DNA of 64,000 nucleotides from Pseudomonas sp. NFIX28. GTDB lineage: Bacteria > Pseudomonadota > Gammaproteobacteria > Pseudomonadales > Pseudomonadaceae. A program made the position numbers and the translations under genes. Below, piece by piece: positions 56,243 through 64,000 of the stretch. Below the pieces are notes generated by a model. The model saw only the letters and a program-made list of their open reading frames with translations, made no database searches and had not been told where the DNA came from. The stretch covers positions 248,001-312,000 of the forward strand of contig NZ_FNPW01000007.1 in the NCBI RefSeq assembly GCF_900107395.1, given 5' to 3'. The first letter of the stretch is position 1, and every line of letters starts with the position of its first letter.

Positions 56243-57335
56243 TGAACTGTTCTCCGTAGGTGTTGAAACCCATCACCCGCTGCTCGCGCAAGAAGGCGCC
56301 GACCTGCTCCAGGCCGTCGCGGTCTTCCAGCTCCAGGCGACGCAGGAAGCAGTCGCAACCGATGGTCAGCAGCAACGGGCCGAGGCGCGCCTGCAAACCG
56401 TCGAACAGGTGCTGCAGGTTGGGCAGCATGGGCCCGGGGGTCATGGCGGTGAGCACGATGCCGTTTTCCACCGCGCAGTAGAAACTCAGGCTCAGGTCCG
56501 GGTGCACTTGCTGGATCGCCCGCACGTAATACTGATCGTGGATGCGCACCGCCAGCGGATGGGCGGCGAAGACCCGGTGATCGAGCTCGGCCACCGGCAC
56601 GCCGATGTGGCGGGCGTACTCCTCGGCGGCCGGCTCGGCATTGAGTTCGAAAACCCGGCGCTGGGCACTGTCGGCACCGGTCACCACCAGCTTTTCCTCG
56701 CGGGGCAGGATGTGGTGGGTGGTGAACACTTCGAATTCCAGCCAGGTGTTGACCAGCACCACCACCGCCGCGCCGCTGTGGAACTCGCCGCCGAAATACA
56801 CGTGGGTGTGGGTCAGGTAGTTGTCATCGCCGGCCGAACCGCCGAAATGCGGGATGTTGCCCAGCGCCGCGCCCAGGGCGGCGAGGACCATTTCTTCCCG
56901 GCTGGACAGGCCATCGAGCAGGGTCAGGGCGAAGCTGTTGCCCTTGATCGGCGCCAGGCTGTTGCTGCGACAGGCACCGACCAGGCGCTCGACCATCTGC
57001 TGGGCGTCGATCAGGCTGAAACGCTCCATTTCGTCGATCAGTTCGGTGGCGATGGAAAAGTGCCGATGGTCGAAACCCACCGCCGTCACGCAATTGCGCC
57101 CGTAGCCCAGCGGGGTGATTTCGCCGGCGCTGGTACAGCCCACCAGGCGAATGCCGCCGAAGCCCTGCTCCAGGGCCTCGCCCAGCGCCCGCAGGTCGTA
57201 TTCGGCGGAACAGAAAAACAGCACGAAGCCCAGGTGCGGATGCAGCAGTTGCCGCGCCAGTTCCTGGGCCGCCAGCCGGGCATCCGTCGCCTGGGACATC
57301 GCGCTGACGACGCCGTCGTTCTGGGCCTGCTGCAT
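56172..57335 (-). CDS. FIST-domain sensory protein
   Basis: A 387-residue protein with FIST_N (about 30-220: RLVGCTSAGEITPLGYGRNC, NIPHFGGSAGDDNYLTHTHV) and FIST_C (about 225-370: ending GFNTYGEQFNGMHINQTFTG). FIST domains are small-ligand sensors, probably for amino acids or similar compounds, and act with kinases. ATG at 57335 has GGAGG five bases before it. The gene overlaps the multi-PAS kinase by 71 bases and has a regulatory element of the island 69 bases upstream. The ligand is unknown. Confidence 0.88.
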   Translation of the reverse strand: MQQAQNDGVVSAMSQATDARLAAQELARQLLHPHLGFVLFFCSAEYDLRALGEALEQGFGGIRLVGCTSAGEITPLGYGRNCVTAVGFDHRHFSIATELIDEMERFSLIDAQQMVERLVGACRSNSLAPIKGNSFALTLLDGLSSREEMVLAALGAALGNIPHFGGSAGDDNYLTHTHVYFGGEFHSGAAVVVLVNTWLEFEVFTTHHILPREEKLVVTGADSAQRRVFELNAEPAAEEYARHIGVPVAELDHRVFAAHPLAVRIHDQYYVRAIQQVHPDLSLSFYCAVENGIVLTAMTPGPMLPNLQHLFDGLQARLGPLLLTIGCDCFLRRLELEDRDGLEQVGAFLREQRVMGFNTYGEQFNGMHINQTFTGVAIARNRSPLSR

Positions 57336-57390
57336 CTTCGCCTCCGGCGCGGGTGGTCTGAGCACTGAGTGTACGAAGGCCGTCCCGCAG

Positions 57391-57414
57391 GACGAATGCT
57401 ACTTGGGTAGCGGG
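57391..57414 (-). promoter_or_regulatory. PQQ-island regulatory element upstream of the FIST-kinase operon
   Basis: GACGAATGCTACTTGGGTAG shares CGAATGCTACTT with the pqqA copy. Its centre is 69 bases from the FIST gene start. Confidence 0.55.
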
Positions 57415-57473
57415 TAGGCGGTTCCATGGGCGTAGATGGGCCGGGGCGGTTCGTCCGCCAAGCCCGGCCAAGG

Positions 57474-57514
57474 GGCCCCTGCCCCGACGCGATGCGCACG
57501 CCGGGGCGGGGGCC
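57474..57514. repeat. GC-rich inverted repeat downstream of porin
   Basis: GGCCCCTGCCCCG and CGGGGCGGGGGCC are 13-base arms with one mismatch, separated by 15 bases, just past the porin stop. The strong stem without a T-run may protect the mRNA 3' end or end transcription. Confidence 0.5.
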
Positions 57515-57520
57515 AAAGGG

Positions 57521-58708
57521 TCACCAGGTCAGCACCGCTCCCACCGCGAAGGTGTCGGTGTCTTCGTTCTGCTCGCTGGTGTCATGGCCGTCGATAGAGA
57601 ACTGGTTGTACTCGGCGACCAGCTTGAGGTTGTCGTTGACGTCATGGAACAGCGCCACGCCGCGGGTCTGGTAATCCGCGCCGCTGCCGACCACGCCGTT
57701 GCCATCGTCCTTGGTCTTGCCATAGGACAGCGCCAGGCGGTTCTTGCCGAGCTTGTAGGAGCCCTGCAGCAGGTAGCCGTCGCTGTCGACATTGCGCAGG
57801 GTCGGTTCGCCGGCGTTGTTGGTGAAAAACGGGTTGATGCCCTTGGCCTGGAAGCCCGAGCCGGTGAGCGACAGCCCGCCCATCTTGGCCTGCACGCCGT
57901 AGCCGAGGCCTTTGGAAGTGACCGTCTTGACCGTGGGGTCGGTGTTGTCCGAGCTCTGATAGCTGCCGTTGAGCCAGCTGTAGACCTTGGCCCCGGCCAG
58001 GTCGAACTGGTAGGTTATTTCGCTCTCGGTGCGCGGGTTTTCCTGGTAGGCCTTGCCGGTCGGGCTGCTGTCGTTGGTGTCCACCGGGTCCATGATGCCC
58101 ACGGCGACCCGCAGGCCGTCCATCACCGGCGTGCGGTAGGTGATCTGCGAGGTGGGGAACGGATACGGGTAGCCGCTGCCGATGTTGCCGAAGGACACTC
58201 CGCCACCGTCCACCAGCCCCAGGCTGTCGCTGACCTGGCCATAACCGGCAAGCATTTCGTCGAGCAGAATGTTGGAACGCGCGAACAGCCCGAAGTCCTT
58301 GCCGATCAGCACCTCGCCCCACTCCGGGTTGGCCACCGTGCCGTAGAACTGACGTACGTCGATGGCGGTGTCTGTGCCGTTGGTCTCGCTGTCGTTGATG
58401 GTCACCCAGAACGAGGCCCGGGCCCCGAGCTTGAGGTCGTCGACCTGCTTGCCCATGTTGAAACCCAGGTAGTTGGGCAGAAACCCCATCTTGACTCGCG
58501 ACTGGCGGCGGTCGTACTGGTCGCCGGCACGGTCGACATCGCTGTTGACGTAAAAGGCATTGATGTAGCCGTCCGTGGAAAACGTCGTCTGGTCCTTGTC
58601 GTACAGCATGATCTCGGCCTTGGCGGCACCGCTCAGGCCAAGGCTCGCAAGGCTGGCGATGGCCAATGCGAGGAAACGAGGGGGCAGGTTCTTATTGTTG
58701 TTGTGCAT
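57521..58708 (-). CDS. Outer-membrane porin
   Basis: A 395-residue Gram-negative porin. Signal peptide to about residue 31 (ALAIASLASLGLSGAAKA), amphipathic beta strands throughout, and a C-terminal aromatic residue (GAVLTW) needed for barrel assembly. The family is trimeric general porins; the sequence around NDSETNGTDTAIDVRQFYG is loop-like. With the regulatory element 74 bases upstream it probably lets alcohols or PQQ/metal complexes reach the periplasm for the neighbouring dehydrogenases; substrate is inferred from position only. Confidence 0.85.
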   Translation of the reverse strand: MHNNNKNLPPRFLALAIASLASLGLSGAAKAEIMLYDKDQTTFSTDGYINAFYVNSDVDRAGDQYDRRQSRVKMGFLPNYLGFNMGKQVDDLKLGARASFWVTINDSETNGTDTAIDVRQFYGTVANPEWGEVLIGKDFGLFARSNILLDEMLAGYGQVSDSLGLVDGGGVSFGNIGSGYPYPFPTSQITYRTPVMDGLRVAVGIMDPVDTNDSSPTGKAYQENPRTESEITYQFDLAGAKVYSWLNGSYQSSDNTDPTVKTVTSKGLGYGVQAKMGGLSLTGSGFQAKGINPFFTNNAGEPTLRNVDSDGYLLQGSYKLGKNRLALSYGKTKDDGNGVVGSGADYQTRGVALFHDVNDNLKLVAEYNQFSIDGHDTSEQNEDTDTFAVGAVLTW

Positions 58709-58772
58709 GGCGCGCTCCGAAAACGGGGGACGAGATGTCGGAGGCGATTATCAAAAGCCGACCAACAGCCTT

Positions 58773-58814
58773 GAACGCTGCTTTGGAGCAAGACGGCAAC
58801 TGCTTTGGGCCGGC
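58773..58814 (-). promoter_or_regulatory. Two regulatory-element half matches upstream of porin
   Basis: ACGCTGCTTTGGAGCAAG (58775-58792) and AACTGCTTTGGGCCGG (58799-58814) resemble the CTGCTTTGGTGG copy at 42700. The first is centred 74 bases before the porin start, the same distance as at pqqA. Confidence 0.45.
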
Positions 58815-59089
58815 TCGGGGGGCGCGATGATTTCGGCCCGCGACCGGCCCGGGCCGGGGCGCAACACTTTGGGCGTAAGCCGCCCGCCCCCCTGGCGGCC
58901 CCCTACCGCGCCCGCCGAAGGGATGCCCTTTGCGCGCGCACAGCGCGGCAGCGCAAGACGCGTCGAGGCGGGGAAAGTGGTGATGGCAAAGGCCGGCTGC
59001 TCGCCAACGCCAGGGCGGCTGCTCGCGCAACGGGCAAACCGTGAAGAAACCGCAGGGGAAGGCGCTTGGGAATAAAACAGCCAGAAACG

Positions 59090-59118
59090 AAAAAGCCCCG
59101 TAAGAACGGGGCTTTTTC
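59090..59118 (-). terminator. Terminator of tRNA-Ser
   Basis: AAAAAGCCCCG, TAAGAA, CGGGGCTTTTT form a symmetrical terminator 10 bases past the tRNA 3' end. Confidence 0.85.
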
Positions 59119-59127
59119 AGCAGGATA

Positions 59128-59217
59128 TGGCGGTTGAGGAGGGATTCGAACCCTCGATACAGTTTCCTGTATACACACTTTCCAGGCGTGCTCCTTAAGC
59201 CACTCGGACACCCAACC
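59128..59217 (-). tRNA. tRNA-Ser (anticodon GGA)
   Basis: On the minus strand the 90-base sequence begins GGTTGGGTGTCCGAGTGGCT and ends CTCAACCGCCA. The acceptor stem GGTTGGG pairs with CTCAACC (one G-U). The anticodon loop CTGGAAA gives GGA (59181-59183), the long variable arm typical of serine tRNAs is present, the T loop is GGTTCGAATCC, and CCA is encoded. Confidence 0.97.
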
Positions 59218-59535
59218 GTGTCTCGTCAAACCGATTCAGTCTGTCGAGGCGCGCTAATGTAGTCGAAAGCTTTTCCGATGGCAAAGGTTTTTTTCAGAAT
59301 TTTCATGCGCTTAAGACATTTCTCCGGATTGCGCTGCCGCGCTGGCTCCAGCGTCATGGCAAACCGGCCAATCTCTGGCCTGGCTGGCGGCTCGATGCAA
59401 GGACCGATGCGCGCGCCAGGTGGCCGGCTACGCTTGTCGTGCCGCAAAGGGCTGACTCACCAGTCAGTCACAGCGCTTTACCTGACCTGTGACGGTGGGT
59501 AACGTCTGCCCCACTTCAATACAAGGAATTGCGTC
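59218..59535. other. Intergenic region between tRNA-Ser and crotonase gene
   Basis: 318 bases containing the promoters of both neighbours. No terminator-like hairpin, repeat or convincing coding frame is seen. Confidence 0.5.
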
Positions 59536-60225
59536 ATGAGTGAGTTGATTTCTTACCACCTCGAAGACGGTATCGCGACCCTGACCTTGAGCAATGGCAA
59601 GGTCAATGCCATTTCCCCGGACGTGATTGCCGCTTTCAACGCTGCGCTGGACCAGGCCGTTAGCGACCGCGCGGTGGTGATCATCACCGGCCAGCCCGGC
59701 ATTCTGTCCGGCGGCTACGACCTCAAGGTAATGACCGCCGGCCCCAAGGAAGCCGTGAGCCTGGTGACCTCGGGTTCGACCCTGGCCCGCCGCCTGCTGT
59801 CGCACCCCTTCCCCGTCATCGTCGCCTGCCCTGGGCACGCGGTGGCCAAGGGTGCGTTCCTGCTGTTGTCCGCGGATTACCGCATTGGTGTCGAAGGCCC
59901 GTTCAGCATTGGCCTGAACGAAGTGCAGATCGGCATGACCATGCACCACGCCGGCATCGAGCTGGCCCGTGACCGCCTGCGCAAATCCGCGCTGCACCGC
60001 TCGGTAATCAATGGCGAGATGTTCGACCCGCAAGGCGCGGTGGACGCCGGCTTCCTCGACAAGGTGGTGAGCGCCGAAGAGTTGCAGGGCGCCGCCCTGG
60101 CCGCCGCGCGCCAATTGAAGAAGATCAATATGACCGCCCACAAGAACACCAAGCTGAAAGTGCGCAAGGCGCTGCTCGAAGCCCTGGACAACGCGATCAT
60201 CCTCGATCAGGAACACCTGGGCTGA
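59536..60225 (+). CDS. Enoyl-CoA hydratase/isomerase family protein (crotonase fold)
   Basis: A 229-residue crotonase-superfamily protein. The CoA-binding/oxyanion segments are GILSGGYDLKVM (residues about 55-66) and PGHAVAKGAFLLLSADYRIG (about 99-118). The catalytic Glu pair of classical hydratases is not obvious: positions around FSIGLNEVQIGM retain one Glu. It could be a hydratase, isomerase or thioesterase-like member. Monocistronic, with its own terminator 22 bases after the stop. Confidence 0.87.
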   Translation: MSELISYHLEDGIATLTLSNGKVNAISPDVIAAFNAALDQAVSDRAVVIITGQPGILSGGYDLKVMTAGPKEAVSLVTSGSTLARRLLSHPFPVIVACPGHAVAKGAFLLLSADYRIGVEGPFSIGLNEVQIGMTMHHAGIELARDRLRKSALHRSVINGEMFDPQGAVDAGFLDKVVSAEELQGAALAAARQLKKINMTAHKNTKLKVRKALLEALDNAIILDQEHLG

Positions 60226-60246
60226 TACTTCGGCGCACTGCCCCCC

Positions 60247-60273
60247 GCCCGGCCCCTGTGCCGGGCTTTTTTT
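60247..60273 (+). terminator. Terminator of the crotonase gene
   Basis: GCCCGGC, CCCTGT, GCCGGGC followed by seven T, 22 bases after the stop. Confidence 0.9.
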
Positions 60274-60438
60274 GCCTGCTCCACGAGAAAGGCTGGCGCG
60301 GCGCTCTAGCCCGCCACTGACCAAAGAGTCGGAAACATGCGCTTAAACATCGGCCATCTCCCTCTTCTATACAGATAATTGCCGAAAACAGTGCACATCC
60401 GTACACTGCGCCACCTTTTGTCCCCGGTGGGCCCGTAG

Positions 60439-61161
60439 ATGCTGTATCTGTTTCGTATGTTATTGATGGGCCTGCATTTTATTGCAGCGGGGATTCTCGG
60501 CGTGCTGCTGGGGCTGTGCCGCCCGTTCAACCCGGATAACAGCCGCCTGTGCGCGCGCCTGTATGCGTTGCCGGCCATGTGCATCCTGCGCCTGCGGGTC
60601 AAGGCCGAAGTCGGGCCGCTGATGGACAAGCCCAAGAGCTGCGTGATCATCGCCAATCACCAGTCCAACTACGATCTGTTCGTGTTCGGTAATGTGGTGC
60701 CCCATCGCACGGTGTGCATCGGCAAGAAGAGCCTGAAATGGGTACCGCTGTTCGGCCAGTTGTTCTGGCTGGCGGGCAACGTGCTGATCGACCGCGGCAA
60801 CGCGCACAAGGCGCGCCGCTCGATGCTGACCACCACCCACACCCTGCAACACAAGGACACCTCGATCTGGGTTTTCCCGGAAGGCACCCGCAACCTCGGC
60901 GAAGACCTGCTGCCCTTCAAGAAAGGCGCGTTCCAGATGGCCATCGCCGCCGGCGTACCGATCGTCCCGGTGTGCGCCAGCAGCTACATCCGCCACATGC
61001 GCCTGAACCGCTGGAACAGCGGCAAGATCCTGATCCGTTCGCTGCCGCCGATCCCCACCGCCGGGCTGAGCCTGGACGACATGCCGAGGCTGATCGAACA
61101 GTGCCGCGAGCAGATGCGCGAATGCATCGAGTCGATGGACCGCCAACTGCAGACCGCCTGA
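60439..61161 (+). CDS. plsC: 1-acyl-sn-glycerol-3-phosphate acyltransferase
   Basis: A 240-residue inner-membrane acyltransferase that adds the second acyl chain to lysophosphatidate. An N-terminal hydrophobic helix (LFRMLLMGLHFIAAGILGVL) precedes the catalytic block NHQSNYD (NH-X4-D, His74 and Asp79), and the substrate block is FPEGTRN near 146-152. Pseudomonads have several PlsC paralogues; which one this is cannot be told. A terminator follows directly. Confidence 0.88.
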   Translation: MLYLFRMLLMGLHFIAAGILGVLLGLCRPFNPDNSRLCARLYALPAMCILRLRVKAEVGPLMDKPKSCVIIANHQSNYDLFVFGNVVPHRTVCIGKKSLKWVPLFGQLFWLAGNVLIDRGNAHKARRSMLTTTHTLQHKDTSIWVFPEGTRNLGEDLLPFKKGAFQMAIAAGVPIVPVCASSYIRHMRLNRWNSGKILIRSLPPIPTAGLSLDDMPRLIEQCREQMRECIESMDRQLQTA

Positions 61162-61163
61162 AA

Positions 61164-61188
61164 AAAGCCCGCCGCGTGCGGGCTTTTT
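61164..61188 (+). terminator. Terminator of plsC
   Basis: AGCCCG, CCGCGTG, CGGGCT followed by TTTT, starting three bases after the plsC stop. Confidence 0.88.
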
Positions 61189-61293
61189 CATGGTCGACGA
61201 ACTCCGCCCACCCGGCTGACTCTGATTAGTCATACAGGCTAAGCTGCGCTGAGTCTTAATCCTCATTTCGATAAGAAGAAGCGAACAGGAACC

Positions 61294-62265
61294 ATGGGTA
61301 GAGTTGTTGCCGCCGCAGTCTACAGCGCGGGTAAGAAAGTCACGGACATCACCCTGGACGAAGGTGCGGCCTGGGCGGCCAAACCCGGGCACTTCGTCTG
61401 GATCGGCCTCGAAGAGCCCGACGCCCAGGAGATGTTCAACCTGCAACGCCAGTTCAACCTGCACGAACTGGCCATCGAGGACGCCCTGGAGACACACAGC
61501 CGGCCGAAACTCGAAACCTTCGGTGACGCGCTGTTTATCGTCACCTATTCGCCGGTGCGCGACGCCGGCAAGCTGGAGTTCATCGAGACCCACATCTTTG
61601 CCGGCAAGGGCTACATCATTACCGCCCGCAAAGGCCACTCCAAATCCTATGCCTTCGTGCGCCAGCGCTGCGAGGCACGGCCGCTATTGCTGGAGCACGG
61701 CGAAGATTTCGTGCTCTACGCGCTGCTGGATTTCGTCACCGAAAACTACCAGCCGGTCGGCGAAGCGATCCATGCCGAGATCGACGCGCTGGAGCACAGC
61801 GTGCTGTGCAGCTCGCTCAGCGAGCGGGACATCCAGCACTTGCACAACCTGCGCCGCGATGTGCTGCGCCTGCGGCGCCATGTGGCGCCCATGGTGGAGA
61901 TCAGCGAAGAGCTGCAGAAGCTCAGCTTTCCGTTTATCGACAAGAACATGCGCCCGTACTTTCGCGACGTGCAGATCCATGTCACCCGGCAGATGGAAGA
62001 CCTGGCGACCTTGCGCGATATCGCCAGCCAGACCATCGAGATCGGCGTGTTGCTGGAGGCCTCGCGGCAAAGCGTGGTGCAACGCAAGTTCGCCGCCTGG
62101 GCGGCGATCCTCGCGTTCCCGACGGCGGTGGCCGGGATCTACGGAATGAACTTCGACAACATGCCCGAACTGAAGCTGCAGTACGGCTACTTCGGCGTAC
62201 TGGCGTTCCTGGCGCTGGGCTGTACGGGGTTGTGGGCGAGCTTCAAGCGCTCGGGGTGGCTGTGA
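61294..62265 (+). CDS. corA: CorA family magnesium/cobalt transporter
   Basis: A 323-residue CorA protein: cytosolic N-terminal domain with the funnel helices, then two C-terminal transmembrane helices. The selectivity signature GIYGMNFDNMPE has the canonical YGMN, unlike cmaX at 1558. It transports Mg2+ (and Co2+/Ni2+) as a pentamer. Begins with ATG at 61294 (GRVVAAAVYSAGKKV); AACAGGA lies before the start. Stands alone. Confidence 0.93.
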   Translation: MGRVVAAAVYSAGKKVTDITLDEGAAWAAKPGHFVWIGLEEPDAQEMFNLQRQFNLHELAIEDALETHSRPKLETFGDALFIVTYSPVRDAGKLEFIETHIFAGKGYIITARKGHSKSYAFVRQRCEARPLLLEHGEDFVLYALLDFVTENYQPVGEAIHAEIDALEHSVLCSSLSERDIQHLHNLRRDVLRLRRHVAPMVEISEELQKLSFPFIDKNMRPYFRDVQIHVTRQMEDLATLRDIASQTIEIGVLLEASRQSVVQRKFAAWAAILAFPTAVAGIYGMNFDNMPELKLQYGYFGVLAFLALGCTGLWASFKRSGWL

Positions 62266-62428
62266 ATCAAGAGTCGCCTTGAGCAGCGACGGTAGCGCGA
62301 CAAGCTGGAGCTGGGCGCAACAGCCCGGCTCAGCTCACGCCCAGCATCGGGCGAAGATGAACCGGGTTATCTTTTTTGCAGGGCGAGCAAACACCATGCC
62401 GTCAATTTTGAATTGGTTGCTGCATTTC

Positions 62429-62854
62429 TTAAATATATTCAACAATTCCAAGTTGCCTGGCCATGAACAATTCGTTTCGCTCTACTATCTCTTCAACGAT
62501 CTTGCCCGAATCGTTGAAACGAAAATAAGTTAATGCCGTCCAGGTTACATCCTTACCCTGTACATCAAAACCGTGCCATGTATTCGACCCTCGAGCCTGA
62601 TGGGTCAAATGAACAACGATCACATCGTCAGTAACAATCTCTTTGCTGAATGTGGTGGTTATTGATTCATATCGTTCCAGCACATGTTCACGCAGGGCCC
62701 GCTTGAAGTTGCTGACGCCACGAATGGGCGCGTCGCAGTCGGGCCTATGCACAATGACATCGGCATCGAAGTACTCATGTACTCGTTCAGCATCTTTGCC
62801 ATCCACGCAATATTTAAAATACTTTTTTACAGCTTCCAGGTTCTTGGCGCTCAC
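62429..62854 (-). CDS. SnoaL-like/NTF2-fold protein
   Basis: A 141-residue protein of the SnoaL-like polyketide-cyclase/NTF2 fold: VKKYFKYCVDGKDAERVHEY, then DADVIVHRPDCDAPIRGVSN and NELFMARQLGIVEYI at the end. The start is GTG at 62854 with GAGGAG eight bases upstream; an ATG six codons earlier lacks such a site. Such proteins may be small enzymes or ligand-binding proteins; no function can be given. The base composition is markedly more AT-rich than the rest of the window, and a LysR regulator gene stands divergently next to it, a common arrangement for a regulator and its target. Confidence 0.78.
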   Translation of the reverse strand: MSAKNLEAVKKYFKYCVDGKDAERVHEYFDADVIVHRPDCDAPIRGVSNFKRALREHVLERYESITTTFSKEIVTDDVIVVHLTHQARGSNTWHGFDVQGKDVTWTALTYFRFNDSGKIVEEIVERNELFMARQLGIVEYI

Positions 62855-63069
62855 TTGGCAAACTCCTCGCATAGTTGAAAGCCTGAATACTTCCTGGTTA
62901 AGCAAAGTGCCGAGCAGTACTTGCGATCATATATATGAATCACCCATACAACGCCGCATCAAAGTTTCAACCAGGACAGAACAGTCAGGTCCGAATTCAT
63001 TCTAGGGAGGGTTTTGCTATCCGTAAATTCACATTATATTTAGTGTGATATCAGAAAATGGAATACCAG

Positions 63070-64000
63070 ATGAAACTCGACAGGCTTGAACGATGGGCGA
63101 CGGTAAGGCATTTCCGCTTAGCGATTGCACTGGTTGAGTACGGCAGCATCCTGCATGCGGCGCGCGCGCTTCATCTTTCGCAGCCCACGGCTACCAAGCT
63201 GTTGCAGGATCTGGAGGAAGCGGTGGGTGCCCCGCTCTTTATCCGCGGCCGTCGAGGCGTGACGCCTACGGAGCTCGGGCAAGCCTTTGTCGATCGCAGC
63301 CGGATGGTCCTCGCCCAGATCGACCATGTTTCGCACGCAATCGACGCGCTGGGCAGAGGCTACGCCGGGCGCGTCGCGATAGGTTGTGTGCTCACCGGAT
63401 CGAGTTACCTCGTGCCCGCGGCGATCGCACGGCTCAGGTCATCGCGCCCTGATATCCGGATCAAAATTGTTGATGGCGTGAGTGCCGAGCTCATCCCTCG
63501 GCTCATATCAGGCGAACTTGATTTCCTGATTGGCAGGCTGTCCGACGTCAGTACCAGCGCGGTTGTGGCTCAGGAGGCTCTATTCAGCGAAAACGCCATT
63601 ATTGTTGCAAGACGCGATCACCCACTTGCTCAGCAAACGGACGTCACGCTTGAACAACTCGCGCGCGAGGCGTGGCTGCTCCCACATGCGGAAACAACCT
63701 TGCGCAAGCAATTCGATAATATTTTTTATCGGGAAAATATCGATCCGCCCCATGCCACCATCGAAACGGTGTCCATGTTCAATATTCTCTGGTTACTCAG
63801 GCAGACGGATCTTCTTGGCATCTTGCCGCAGTCGGTGGCGTTTGATCCGGCATACCGCAATGAGATTGTTCGTCTGCCCGCTTTCGAATCGCTGGTATTG
63901 GAGCAGATCGGCGTCTCTCGACTTTCCGGCGTCGGATTATCCCCGGCCGCTTCCGCCCTGGTGGAGGCTCTGAGGGAGATCATGCGCAGTTCTTCGGAGG
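63070..64000 (+). CDS. LysR-family transcriptional regulator (runs off the window)
   Basis: Frame open to the end of the window, at least 310 codons, so nearly complete. N-terminal winged HTH (about 10-70): FRLAIALVEYGSILHAARAL followed by SQPTATKLLQDLEEAVGAPL, FIRGRRGVTPTELGQAF. The effector domain starts near RVAIGCVLTGSSYLVPAAIA and includes IISGELDFLIGRL-like sequence (LISGELDFLIGRLSD). ATG at 63070 is chosen with GGA seven bases before; an ATG four codons upstream is possible. It is divergent from the SnoaL-like gene, its likely target. The stop codon lies beyond the window. Confidence 0.87.
   Translation, partial: MKLDRLERWATVRHFRLAIALVEYGSILHAARALHLSQPTATKLLQDLEEAVGAPLFIRGRRGVTPTELGQAFVDRSRMVLAQIDHVSHAIDALGRGYAGRVAIGCVLTGSSYLVPAAIARLRSSRPDIRIKIVDGVSAELIPRLISGELDFLIGRLSDVSTSAVVAQEALFSENAIIVARRDHPLAQQTDVTLEQLAREAWLLPHAETTLRKQFDNIFYRENIDPPHATIETVSMFNILWLLRQTDLLGILPQSVAFDPAYRNEIVRLPAFESLVLEQIGVSRLSGVGLSPAASALVEALREIMRSSSE

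Larger units (their letters stand above)
58709..59127. other. Intergenic region between porin and tRNA-Ser
   Basis: 419 bases. It holds two TGCTTTGG elements near the porin and a terminator at 59090. The middle is very GC-rich; open frames there lack ribosome-binding sites or recognisable protein, so I see no gene. Confidence 0.5.

Noticed and set aside
58805..59075. Open frames in the GC-rich gap between porin and tRNA-Ser
   Set aside because: No ribosome-binding site, no recognisable protein, and frames on both strands are equally open because of composition.

Overview
The window looks like a chromosomal segment of a fluorescent-group Pseudomonas. It is GC-rich with strong GC3 codon bias. 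It carries the Pseudomonas order cmaX-crfX-cmpX-sigX, rraA, ppsA/ppsR, pabB, thrH and cysH, plus paired short REP elements of the type common in the P. fluorescens group. The species is not determined; gene symbols rest on recognised protein sequence and context only.

Layout. Positions 1-7.8 kb hold core envelope-stress and central-metabolism genes: partial sigX, cmpX, crfX and cmaX on the minus strand, then rraA, an alpha/beta hydrolase, and divergent ppsA/ppsR. Positions 7.9-16.5 kb hold the complete 2-methylcitrate (propionate) operon on the minus strand, gntR-prpB-prpC-acnD-prpF-prpD, with two GntR-type operators in front of it and REP or stem-loop elements between several genes. Positions 16.7-19.8 kb hold a three-gene operon: an exported retropepsin-like 'zinc protease' family protein, an inactive transglutaminase fused to seven transmembrane helices, and an ATP-grasp ligase. 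This is a predicted peptide-ligase/peptidase system of unknown substrate. Positions 20-23 kb hold pabB, thrH and cysH. Positions 23.4-26.7 kb hold a nucleobase/hydantoin-type NCS1 transporter, an Asp/Glu/hydantoin racemase-family protein and a HAD phosphatase; a sigma-54 promoter candidate precedes the transporter. Positions 26.8-29.3 kb hold a cluster of small exported or low-complexity proteins and a lipoprotein.

Positions 29.5-58.7 kb form one large PQQ-dependent alcohol-oxidation island. It contains sensor kinase ErcS, iron alcohol dehydrogenase ErcA, pqqABCDE (pqqA is a 23-residue peptide gene), aldehyde dehydrogenase ExaC, and a lanthanide-type quinoprotein alcohol dehydrogenase (PedH-like). 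Next come a metallohydrolase/SoxYZ-like/binding-protein/cytochrome c550 operon, a calcium-type quinoprotein alcohol dehydrogenase (ExaA/PedE-like), a periplasmic pentapeptide-repeat protein, and EraSR preceded by a 40-residue membrane peptide gene. The PQQ-associated ABC system, a CXXCW protein, AgmR/ErbR, a large hybrid kinase coupled to a FIST sensor protein, and a porin complete it. Alcohols would enter by the porin and be oxidised in the periplasm by the two PQQ enzymes. Electrons would pass to cytochrome c550, and aldehydes would be oxidised by ExaC. The kinases and LuxR-type regulators would control the set. A near-palindromic element (core resembling CTACTTTGGTAG) recurs about 70-90 bases before most operons of the island and somewhat further from the two dehydrogenase genes. 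It is the best candidate here for an undescribed regulatory signal.

Positions 59.1-62.3 kb return to core genes (tRNA-Ser, crotonase, acyltransferase, CorA). From about 62.3 kb the sequence becomes AT-richer and holds a SnoaL-like protein and a LysR regulator running off the end, which suggests a transferred segment.
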